From NCBI GenBank assembly GCA_022592445.1, contig JABYQR010000397.1, positions 1-39,633 of the forward strand: DNA of 39,633 bases, written 5' to 3'. The DNA comes from Cytidiella melzeri (Eukaryota > Basidiomycota > Agaricomycetes > Polyporales > Irpicaceae). The position numbers and the translations under genes are program-made. Numbering within the stretch: position 1 is the stretch's first letter; the number at the start of each line of letters is the position of its first letter. Shown piece after piece: positions 1 to 8,910 of the stretch. Under the pieces are notes generated by a model. It was given only the letters and a program-made list of their open reading frames with translations, was not told the DNA's origin and did not search any database.

Positions 1-169
1 TCACAAACCTTGTTGCTCTTTACAGCACAGGTAAAACTAGGACTCTAAGACCACCTCGCACACTTTAACACTTCCGCGCTTCCACACCTTTACACTTCCA
101 TTGCCACTTCGTGGTTGGTTGTGTTGTCTTTAAGGTTGTACTTAGTTTGGAGCGTGACTAAGTGTCTCA
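1..169 (+). mobile_element. Element E, copy 1 (3' end only)
   Basis: This stretch is, in reverse complement, nearly the same as 25556-25737, the outer end of element E copy 2. In the sense direction of E (plus strand here) it is the terminal 169 bases and ends in GTGTCTCA. At 170 the sequence changes abruptly to integrase codons of gypsy element A, so E inserted into that integrase. The rest of this copy lies outside the window. E is probably a long LTR (see 25556-28230); the class is inferred. Confidence 0.75.
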
Positions 170-1169
170 GCGCTCGGTGATAGAGGGAATGTTGGAATGT
201 GGATTGACGACATCCACTACTCTGGGTTTGTATCCTAGTAGTGCTTTGAATGGGGAATGTCAAATTGCCAAGTGATATCGGATGTTATGTGCAAACTCGG
301 CAGTAGTAAGAAGTCTAGCCCAATCAGTTTGGCGGTAATCGCAGAAGGCTCAAAGATACTGTTCTAATTCCTGATTGACATGTTCCGTTTCGCCATCTGT
401 CTCGGGGTGATATGCTGTGCTGATATTCTGTTGGATGCCCAACTTAGAGCAGAGTTCTCTCTGGAATTTGGCAGCAAACTGGGGTCCACGGTCAGATATG
501 ACTTTCTCCAGTAGGCCAAAGCGTCGCCACACGTTATGCATGTATAGTTCAGCCGTTACTTTGGTGCACGGAACCAGTACCACTGACTTGGTGCATCCTT
601 GGTCCACAACCACCATGATTGCATTGTACTTGTCACTTGCTGGTAATTCTCCTATGAAATCAACAGAAACTACTTGGAACGGTAGATAGCTCTTTTCAGA
701 ACTGATTGGGTGAATCGGTATGTTCTTGGGCTGGTTCTGAATCTTGACGCTTTGACACGAGGCACACTCTGTGACGTAGTTCTTGATGAATACAGTCATG
801 CCTGGCCACCAGAAGGTTTGTTGAATGAGTTCTATTGTCTTGAATCGTCCAGGGTCTCCTGTGACCACGGTGTCATGGAACGACTTTACTAAGTCTTGTC
901 GAAGTTGATGGGCTTTTGGTACGTAGATCTTGTCCTTGTAGTAGACTAGACCATCTTCTGCCTTCCAGTCCTCTAGGTCATGCTTTACTGCTTTGTTGCC
1001 TTTGGAGGCTAGTAGCGTTTGTAGTGCATTGCTGACTTGGTCGTCTAGTTCAGAAACCTGTCTGATGCGGTCAAGGAGTGGAGTATTGGTGGTTGTTGCG
1101 TGTTGATCCTGATCTATTACTCGTAGATGAAAAAGATGCTCTGGTAGCAGGATCTGCTCGGAACTATCA
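170..1169 (-). pseudogene. Gypsy A integrase (broken)
   Basis: The integrase inserts retroelement DNA into the genome. The zinc-binding region ends with FWWPGM and CASCQ. The core shows the catalytic D in SVDFIG, the second D in SDRGPQF and the E in TDGETEHVNQELEQ, so all three acidic residues are readable. Downstream, YL(stop)AFCDYRQTDW shows a TGA at 350 where related integrases have Arg, so CGA to TGA is likely. A further TGA lies before HSPFKALLGYKPR. The frame then runs into element E at 170, removing the C-terminal region, so the presence of a chromodomain cannot be judged. It connects to RNase H only through the frameshifting C tract at 1170-1182. Confidence 0.93.
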
Positions 1170-1182
1170 CCCCCCCCCCCCC
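1170..1182. repeat. 13-base C homopolymer (G tract on coding strand)
   Basis: A run of 13 C lies at the RNase H to integrase junction of gypsy A. Upstream the frame reads SRPVDHDLGGGG and then goes out of frame. A one-base change in the run recovers DNSEQ-like and LLPEHLF residues leading into the integrase. The run is therefore the site of the frameshift between the two domains. Confidence 0.85.
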
Positions 1183-2516
1183 TAGATCATGATCAACAGG
1201 TCTAGAAAGGGCATCGGGAACCGTCATTGTAGTCCCAGGCCGGTGGAACAATCGGAATCGGAATCTTGAGAGATACAATGCCCAACGTGCTTGTCTTCGG
1301 TTCAATTTGTGTGCTTCTTTGAAATATGCAAGGTTTTGATGGTCGGTGTAGACGTCGAAATCGTAAGTTGCCCCTTCCAAATAGTGGCGCCATTCTTCCA
1401 ATGCACGCATGATGGCAAGAAGTTCCTTATTGTAGATGTCGTAATTCCGTTCGGTTACCGTCATCGACTGAGACAGATACACACAGGGGTGCCAATGTCC
1501 TGTTTCATCCTGTTGGGATAGCACCGCTCCTGTTGCATAACTAGATGCGTCGGTTTCCACTTGGAATGGTTTGCCTGCATCCGGCATCTTGAGTAGTGGT
1601 GCACTGCAGAAGACTCTCTTCAATTCGTAAAAGGCAGTTTGACAGGGCACCGTCCAGTCCCATACAGTTGTTTTCTTGGTCAGGTGGTACAATGGTTGCG
1701 CGATGTTGGAAAAGTTGGGGATAAACCGTCGATAGAAGTTGGCAAATCCAAGGAATGATTGGACTTCTTTGACTTTACGGGGTATTGGCCAATCGGCCAC
1801 CGCGGAGACTTTACCCGGGTCCATCTCTAGGTTGTTGTCAGACAAAGTGAGCCCGAGGTATTCGATGCGTGATTGTCGGAACATGCATTTCTCCGGTTTC
1901 AGGAACAGGTCGTTGTCTTTTAGCCGTTGTAACACCTGTTTGATGAGGATGTCATGCGTTGCCCGGTCTTCGGTAAAGATGAGGATGTCGTCCATATAAA
2001 CTACTACATGCCCCGTGTCAATAAGATCTGCAAAGATCTCGTTCATCATGGATTGGAACGTTGCTGGTGAGTTGGTAAGTCCAAATAACATGACTGTCGG
2101 CTCGAACAGGCCGAGGTTGGTCTTGAATGCTGCCTTCCACTCGTTGCCCTCTTTGATGCGTACATTGTTGTATCCCCATTGTACGTCCAGTTTGGTGAAG
2201 ATCTTTGCTCCTTTGAGTTTGTCAATAAGCTCTGGAATCAATGGCAGCGGGTATGTGTTCTTCTTTGTCATGGTGTTCAGGATTTGGTAGTCTTGTATTG
2301 GTTGCAATGAGCCATTGGGGATTTTGAGGGTCGTATGTATCCTTTCCGCAGGTGTTCCGTAATGAAGTTGTTGAGTTTGACCTGTTCCGGTTGCGACAGC
2401 GGGTAAACTTTACAGTTCTTCATTTCTGCTCCCGGTACAAGGTCTATTGTGTGATCCCATTTCTTTAGTTCTGGTAGTCGTTCTGATGCGTGCTTCTCAA
2501 ACACAGATCGGAATCC
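1183..2516 (-). pseudogene. Gypsy A reverse transcriptase and RNase H (broken)
   Basis: Copies the element RNA into DNA and degrades the RNA strand. Reverse transcriptase motifs read in order: [19 protein letters not shown], the KLDVQWGYNNVRIKEG block, [12 protein letters not shown] and the catalytic VVYMDDILIF. RNase H follows with FQVETDASSYATGAVL, the ERNYDIYNKELLAI block and VYTDHQNLAYF, then a PDALSRPVDHD tail. The frame is broken near 2300: the SPMA motif is followed directly by [11 protein letters not shown], so about ten codons of the usual SPFFFVKKK block are deleted. Upstream, a TAG at 2517-2519 separates it from the protease in the same frame. RNase H continues to the C tract at 1170. 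Confidence 0.94.
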
Positions 2517-2519
2517 CTA

Positions 2520-3420
2520 GAATTCAGCTGGTACAATGTCCTCAATAGTTTGTTCGGTTTTTTCCTTGTGCTGCGCTTTGGCCACTTGTTGAGACACATT
2601 GTGTTTGACCTGGATGTAGATGAGATCTTCGCCTCCCGCTATTGCTTCATCAATGGTCTCTTCATGCCATAGGTAGTCCTTGGCCCAATAGAGCAACTCT
2701 TCCTGTTCGGCTACCCATTCTGGTGTGACCGAGATCTTTGAAGGTGTAATATAGTCTGCAGTGGGTGTCGTATTTGCATGCACTTCCTTATGCATCATGG
2801 GAGGACTATGGGCCCCCACAATTTCTTCTGGGGGTTGGGCTATTGGTTCCATAATGTGGACGGCGTCTGAAGGAAGCTTTTCTCCGACGTAGTTCGGAAA
2901 TTCCTCAACTTCTTCTACCATGAATGAACGCTTCTTTGTCAATAAGGTTGATGCGGGTTTGTCGGCTGTTGTGAACCGTTTATCAGGCGGCTGCATTTGC
3001 TTGATTTCTTGAATGATCTTTATTGTGAGGGGATCTTCACAATGGATCTTGTTGCCATCTTTGAATTGTATGCATTTGGTCTTCCAGTCTATCGAGGGAT
3101 TGTGCTTCTTCAACCAAGTCATTCCTAGGATGATGTCGTCTTGTCCGAGGTTGGTTACGTAAAATAGTTCATAGTGGACTCTTTGTCCCACCACTAATGG
3201 CAAGTATATGCCATGAGTAATTTGTCCTGCCACATTGATGGTACCGTCAACGTTCTGGACTCCAAACGGCTTGGGTAACGGGTTTGCCTCCCACTTGTTA
3301 CGATTGAGGACTTTTTCATGGATAAAGCAATGCGTTGCACCACTATCAACCAAGACTTGAACTTTGACGATTTCGCGATTGTGTGTGATTTTGCCAGCAA
3401 ATGATATTGAAAGGTCACTA
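2520..3420 (-). pseudogene. Gypsy A aspartic protease and linker
   Basis: Retroviral-type aspartic protease that processes the polyprotein. The active-site motif VDSGATHCFIHE is near 3345. It is followed by the hydrophobic IILGMTWLKKHNPSIDW block near 3110-3140, which is typical of gypsy proteases. The following region, about 170 residues, is acidic and of low complexity and leads to the DIVPAEF sequence that precedes reverse transcriptase in this family. A TAG at 2517-2519 ends the frame where related elements continue, so it is a nonsense mutation. The first in-frame codons before VDSGA belong to the same polyprotein, so the start is not a true translation start. Confidence 0.9.
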
Positions 3421-3521
3421 GCTGTTACACGGTTTGCCTTGATCCTGACCCACGTCGAGGGTATAGGATAAACTAAAAACCCTCTCTTTCTTCAAGTTCG
3501 TCTAAAAACAGGCCTTTCTCC

Positions 3522-5380
3522 TCAACTGGTAGCCCCGCTACAGCCCAATAGACCATTTCCAAATTTGGCCGAGTTTTGGTATTCCGTCCTGCCATTCTTG
3601 GACTGGAAGAGGGGCGGCCCTACCCACTCTAAGTTGAGCCACCTCTCCACTTCCTCCTGAGTCACCCCCAGATCCTCCCGTTTGTGCGCTGCCCAACTTA
3701 TCCAGTACAAGTCGTTGGCCCAATCTATCATATCCGGCCCTGCAAAGGCCATGGTTCTCCATTCCCTCATACATTCCACCTCCTGATTGGTCATAAAGAC
3801 CCCGTTCCTGTGCTCGGCCGGACCCCAGAACTTGCAGAGTCCCCTCTCCATCGTGTCAACGATGTAACTCTTTGAGAGCTCCAACCGTCTTGCCTGAATC
3901 GCCCGCCACGCTGCCACGTGTGCGACGTATAACTCCTGCGGTGTCCTCCTGACCAACCTCCTCCCCTCTCGCTTCCAAAGTGCTGGCGCCTGATCTTTCT
4001 CCTTCAACCATCGTTGCAGCTCGGAGTGCAGGCGGCGGGTTTTGCGCTCGAGGTCGCATGTGTGGGTTTGGCCTATAGTCGGGATGGAAGGAGAATTGTT
4101 AGCTTTGTGACCAGGCTGATGGCACCTGAAGCACAGGTTATCTCTGAAGTGACGCTCACAATCTGCTGCGTTCATAACTCTTGCGGTGGCTTGGTTGTTC
4201 TTGGAGTAGGGGGTTCGAGTAGACTGACTTCCCCCCTCACTCCTGCCACGGCCTTTATGAGCAGCCAGATCGAGCGTCAGGAGTTGTCGGTTCGTTTCTA
4301 GCTGGAGCGCTTCTATCATCATTTCTCCGAGGTTCTCCGGTTGATGGTGTAGATTATTAAGGGTGTTAAGGAGGCTCCACTTGAGTCCGTGCTTGTACCA
4401 AGCCATTACCGCTGTTTGTCTCGGTTTCCCGTATTGTCCCAGAATACGGAGAAATCATTGTTGTATTCTTGGACTGTTCTCGAGCCTTGATTTGCTCTTT
4501 CAAGCTTGGCCAATGCTGTTCTCTAAGTCCTTTGTCCTGGAAGAACATCAATACTTCATTGCAGAATTCTCTCCAGTGTGGGAAATCTTCCATCAGGTAT
4601 TGTTTCTTCTTCAGCATAGCCCACGGTCCAGCCGTTCCTCCGTTCATGTAGCTAAGTGTGCAAACAATCTTGTGTATGGCTAGAGCAAATCGCTTGGGCT
4701 GCATCTTGATGTACATCAACATGTTGGTCCACCATTCGTCAAACTTCTCGGCCCTGCCGTCAAAGTCTTGGGGATCACGGAGTTTGAGCTTCTCCCACTC
4801 ACTTTCAGGTGGTGCTCGGTCGTTGGTCGGGGTGTCGGAGTATCTGTCAAAGGGGTACTCGGGGTCGAAAGGGTCTGATTGTTTCCTTTTCTCATGACCT
4901 TCCCTATCATAGGGTCGAAAGAGGGGTCGATGTGTATCTGGGGCTGAAGAGTTGCGTCATCAGGGTAGTGAATGGTGTAAATGGCCTTTGTTCTCTTTAG
5001 GTCTTGGTGTTGGGTACCTGCTGTTTGCCCAGTACCTTCGGGTTGTATTGCTTCCTCAGGGGTATTCATTGTTGGCTTTGGTGCTACTGCAAGTTCTTCT
5101 AACAATAGTGGTGGTTTGTTACTAGCAGATGGTACTTCTGTTGTCTCTTGTCGCGTCTTTTGGCTTCTCGCAAGTGTCGTTCAACTTGGGCAATGTCCAC
5201 AACTTCGAAGTCTGGGTGTGGCGGTCTTACTGTTTGGTTTGCTAGTTCACGGTTGGGACAGATGTCAGCTGTGCAATGTTCCCACTCGTCGTCTTGGTCA
5301 AGATAGATGTCTCGTTTCTTCTTGTAGAAAAGGTGCGGCTTTCCGTAGCAGGGGAGGGATGTTTCAGCTCCCACTGTCAT
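3522..5380 (-). pseudogene. Gypsy A Gag, frameshifted, with an extra Trp-rich C-terminal region
   Basis: Structural Gag protein. It begins at a real ATG (5378-5380; MTVGAETSLPCYGK) about 150 bases inside the 5' LTR. Frameshifts near 5145, 4720 and 4400-4460 split it. The capsid-like core reads FDGRAEKFDEWWTNM, MQPKRFALAIHKIV, GPWAMLKKKQYLM and KGLREQHWPSLKEQ. The nucleocapsid reads CFRCHQPGHKANNS, a CCHC knuckle whose last Cys is replaced by Ser. After it comes an unusual region of about 180 residues rich in Trp, Arg and Glu (3522-4080), with blocks such as HVAAWRAIQARRLELS and DWANDLYWISWAAHK, before the protease. I do not recognise this domain. Confidence 0.85.
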
Positions 5381-5511
5381 ATCTTCTGATGTCTGATGTA
5401 TCTAGTTGCTGCTTCCCATCCAGGGTAAGGCTAGCGAGGATGACAAGGGATTGCAGCAAGACTGCCGTCGTTGCCAATCAAGTTGATTCTTCCTGGTGCG
5501 TGGGGTAGACC

Positions 5512-5529
5512 CAGAAGAGTCTATCCAAA
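5512..5529 (-). other. Gypsy A primer-binding site (candidate)
   Basis: On the minus strand the 5' LTR ends in CA and is followed directly by TTTGGATAGACTC, so a TGG start lies two bases inside the LTR. This is the usual place for a tRNA primer-binding site. The same TTTGGATA(A)GACT follows LTR B at 34411. The tRNA was not identified. Confidence 0.6.
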
Positions 5530-6241
5530 TGTTAAGACCGACTATCGTCAAGGGACAAGTTGTCAGGTCAGAACCCCTTGGTGTAGCTACACTCAAGGTC
5601 TGATGATGGTCTAGGCCGCGCAATCGCTGTCAAGCACAGTGGCAGACAGATGGTGGTTCGATAGAAGGAATATTGATAGGAAGTGGATAGACTGAGGTTC
5701 TAGCCCCATGTCTAGCGGCTATTTATACATGTTGACCTAACTACTTTTGGACCAGTCCAAGGTAGTGGTAGCGAATCAGAGAAACAGAAAGGAAGAACAA
5801 TACACAGAGAACAGCCACTACTCTGGAAAGCCAATGAGAGAAAAGACCGTTAAGGTGCAGAAACAAGGAACAATAGAAAGGTGAAACATGAGGCAGAGAT
5901 CAATAGAGAAGGGGTTGAACCCAAAACAGGGGATAGACGGAGTTGGATCCAAAACAGGGGATAGACGGGGTTGGACCTAATGGAGTGGTAACGGAGGTAT
6001 GGAAAGGCCGAGAGTTGAACCAAAGCAACGGTAACCAATCGGAGTTAGGTCCAAGGTTTGAATGGACATCAGAAGGCAACTGATAACATAATAGTCCGTG
6101 TTGAACGGAGGCGATGTGGATCAGGGAATGATGGAGGAAAGACGAGTTGGATCGTCAAGGCAATTGTAAAGAAGATAACTGGTTATCAAGGTAATTGAAG
6201 AAGTAAAGAAAAATAATAGGGTGTGAAGACCGTTCGTAACA
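5530..6241 (-). repeat. LTR of gypsy A (5' LTR, family A)
   Basis: 712 bases, TG..CA on both strands. It matches the solo LTR at 23893-24605 along its whole length. A TATA box (TATAAATAG on the minus strand) is at 5720-5728. Internal sequence has short repeats such as AACAGGGGATAGACG. It borders the primer-binding site at 5529 and LTR B at 6242. Confidence 0.93.
5720..5728 (-). promoter_or_regulatory. TATA box of LTR A
   Basis: TATAAATAG on the minus strand, within the 5' LTR and upstream of gag. The same motif is at 24082-24090 in the solo copy. Confidence 0.55.
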
Positions 6242-6901
6242 GTAAGAGTGTTGGTGAGCGAAGTACTGGTGGGTACTGAGTAGTCCTGGTTCAACAGAGT
6301 GGATAAGACTGAGGGGATATGCCCTCAGGAGTGCCTCTATATATACATGAAGGGGAGGACCCCAGGTACTACCCTAAGACCCCTAATACCTACATGAGTA
6401 AGCAAAGTAATCTACCTTACTAAGCATGCCCTATGCCCTAGTAGTGCCACTTCAATAATCAACCAATAGCAATTGTCCCCATGACCTGACCCCATGACCC
6501 AGTCCCAAGGCTAGACTTGTTCTAGCTTGTTCTAAGACAAGGCTAGACTTTTCCAGAAGGTTCTAAGAACTATGACATCATCTAATGGAATGTTCTATAC
6601 TATGACATCATAGTTCCAGCATGTTCCACAAGATTCCAGAGAGTTCTATCATGTGATACACAGATAAGGAAAGGAGCGCATCAGCACATCAGAGACAGGA
6701 GGCACATCAGCGCATCAATTGATAGGCACTGAGAATAAGCGCCAGAATAAGCGCCTGATAAGCGCCTGATAAGCGCTGGATAAGCGCCTAAAATAGACGC
6801 CGGATAAGCGCTGGATAAGCGCTTGGCAAGCGCTTAAATATTCCCAATAATACCGTTGCCTGGTAAGGCAAGTCTTGTAGAAACATTGAAAATCTGTGAC
6901 A
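6242..6901 (-). repeat. LTR of family B, partial (B1)
   Basis: Reverse complement of 33686-34340. It ends with TGTGACA at 6901, which is the TGTCACAG terminus of the full copy. About 70 bases of the other terminus are missing because gypsy A inserted at 6241/6242. It contains a TATATATA box at 6338-6345 and, at about 6725-6830, a run of degenerate repeats around AAGCGC(C/T)GGAT, which are also present in the other B copy. The short ORFs across it are repeat translation, not genes. Confidence 0.9.
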
Positions 6902-7141
6902 CCTTCTTGCATTACGTGAAGCTCGTTCACACGCGCTACTTCTAAAAGGCCTACTGGCTACACTCGTCGCTACTCGCGATAACTTTCTTGTTACTTTTAG
7001 CAAAGCTTAGGACTCTTCAACCCACTTGCACACTTTACACACAACTCCACACAACTCGCTCACGTAATTGCCTCTCAGAGGTCTGGTGTGCTCGTGGCTG
7101 GCCCCTTTTGTGTCCAGGGTGGGTGTTAGTGTTTCAGTGAG
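6902..7141. other. Unassigned stretch between LTR B1 and the hAT pseudogene
   Basis: No gene seen. A short part (about 7005-7045: TTAGGACTCT and GCACACTTTA) resembles 40-80 in element E, so this may be the remnant of an E-related LTR end. The hAT coding sequence stops at 7142, so something here probably removed its C-terminal dimerisation region. Confidence 0.35.
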
Positions 7142-7664
7142 TCAAGCAAGTATCTGGCTACGGGTGGGATGGCACTTGACCATCCCTTTGAAGGCCGTCA
7201 TGAAGATCTCGATGGAAGGAATGGTGCCTGAAAGAACAGGCATTTTCTCTGCAGATAGGATTTGCTGCATCTGATGGGAAACCTAGTACCGAGACTGTTG
7301 TTGATGAGATGCTGTGGCATATCGAGGGAGGCTTACCTTCAACACCTCTGTGACATCCTCAATGACCTGCAACATTGTTGGAGACGGAAGCTCAACCTTG
7401 TCCCTGCACTCGGAAATGCCAAAGAACTGGTTGATTGGTTGTTGATATAAGTTGAAAGTTGGTATACAGCGAGAACTCAACACTTACATCCCAGAGGTAG
7501 AGGTACTGGTTGAGCATGTGGTATGCAAAATCCCAATGCGTCCTGATGTTCAAGATTGGGAGAAGCTCCTTGAGTTTGATGACATTGCCTTTGTTGTCCA
7601 TGTATAGGCCTTCCTGGCTACCCCACACAAGGGTGCAATGGAATGCATCCCTGTGCTGGCCAGA

Positions 7665-8237
7665 TGTTAAGACCTAGACTCGGGATTGGGGGATGTGTAA
7701 GGCCGAAGATCGGCAAAGGGGTAGGAATCAGAATCGGGGAATTGAGGAGTGAGTTGTTGGCTTCAACTAAGTAAGTTGCGCCTCTCATGAATCCTTGGGA
7801 CTCGGATTTGGACTTAGCAAGATCAAAGGTTCGACCTCGGGATCAGATGTCAAACAGGACAGGAGTTGGGATCGGTGGACAAGAACAGAAGTCGGACAAC
7901 GACGAGTAGGACTACTTCAGCTAGTGAAGTAGAACACAGGAGATAGGAAGTAGGGGAATCTAATTTGATATTCAAACTTAAACTTCTACTGTACAAGTTG
8001 TATCTACTTATATACTACTAGAAGTTGTAAGTCCAATAAGTGTACATGTGTAACTGAGAGATAAGGGAAGAGTGATCAAGCGAGGTAATTGGAGTCAGAG
8101 GGAAATTGGAGAAAGGTAACAAAGGGAAGAGCTGTAAGTAATAGGACCGGTGATGTGTCGAGCATGAGGAGGATTGGAGTATAGTCGGAGATGTGATATG
8201 TGACATGTGGAAGTGTGCCTGTATGGAGATAAGGAAA
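7665..8237. mobile_element. Insertion F (probable solo LTR) in the hAT pseudogene
   Basis: 573 bases starting TGTTAAGACC, flanked by CCAGA at 7660-7664 and 8238-8242. Removing it with one CCAGA rejoins the transposase as WYQASGQHRDAFH, so insertion and duplication are well supported. The left end looks like an LTR. The right end (GGAAA) lacks the usual CA, so the class is inferred. It has AT-rich TATA-like sequence near 8000-8020. No coding sequence was recognised. Confidence 0.75.
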
Positions 8238-8470
8238 CCAGATGCTTGGTACCAATCATGTGATCCAATCGGATTGTAATACCCAGTGTGCAGTAACAGC
8301 CATAAGGCTACACCTGTTCTTTGACAACTGTTGCGGAGCAACTGCTGCTATACTGCTAAACCCTAAACAAGGGTGGAGAGGAGGGGGAGTGGAAGTGGAA
8401 GTAGTTCTCCAACGACGACAACAGGGTCAAAGTCGATGATAAGCAGGCAAGCAGGCACAGAGGCCGGATA

Positions 8471-8552
8471 CTGGCAGTGCAAATGACGAAGTTAATATCA
8501 GACTTATACTAGGTTACATTAAGTAACTCACCTGGCAGTGCAAATGACGAAG
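8471..8552 (-). repeat. Direct repeat pair bracketing an intron-like unit in LTR C1
   Basis: Two identical 21-base copies (8471-8491 and 8532-8552). On the minus strand a GTGAGT donor starts at 8531 and a CTGCCAG acceptor ends at 8471, giving a possible 61-nt intron. The same layout occurs in C2, C3 and LTR D. Confidence 0.6.
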
Positions 8553-8689
8553 AGGTCAAGATGCAGAACCAGGGAGGGTAAGGGGTACTATATATACTGT
8601 GTCTGGGTGGTCTGTGCACCAGTTCCCACACTAGAGACTGGAGTAACTGTGGGACTGAGGTAACAACGGACCAGGGTAAATATCAGGGA

Positions 8690-8910
8690 CCAGGGTAACT
8701 ATCAGGGACCAGGGTACATAGAACATTAGAATCAGAACAATAGACAATAGAACAATAGAATAAGGAACGATAGAACAATAGAAACTGGGGGAATCCCTGG
8801 GGAATCCCTAAAAATAGACAGGAGACAATAGACAGAAGACAATAGGACAATAAGAACTGGGGGAATCTCTGGGGAATCCCTAACAATGGAAGGGAAACAA
8901 TAGAACAATA
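8690..8910. repeat. Short internal repeats in LTR C1
   Basis: Repeated AGAACAATAG, GACAATAG and GGGGAATCCCT units. The matching tracts in C2 (23265-23440) and C3 (27560-27850) differ in length, which explains most of the LTR length difference (789, 692, 824 bases). Confidence 0.8.

Larger units (their letters stand above)
170..6241 (-). mobile_element. Ty3/gypsy retrotransposon A, decayed, 3' end outside the window
   Basis: Reading leftwards, the element has a 5' LTR (5530-6241), a primer-binding site, gag, aspartic protease, reverse transcriptase/RNase H and integrase, which is the Ty3/gypsy order. Every gene is broken by frameshifts or stops. Element E (1-169) interrupts the integrase, and the 3' LTR is beyond the left edge. 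The element itself lies inside an LTR of family B: B sequence starts directly at 6242 and lacks about 70 terminal bases that the other B copy (33686-34410) has. A second copy of its LTR, as a solo LTR, is at 23893-24605. Confidence 0.92.

Noticed and set aside
6715..6930. Repeated short ORF with ...YYWEYLSACQALIQRLSG, also at 33621-33905
   Set aside because: Translation of the AAGCGC-type repeats inside LTR B; both copies follow the LTR, not a gene.
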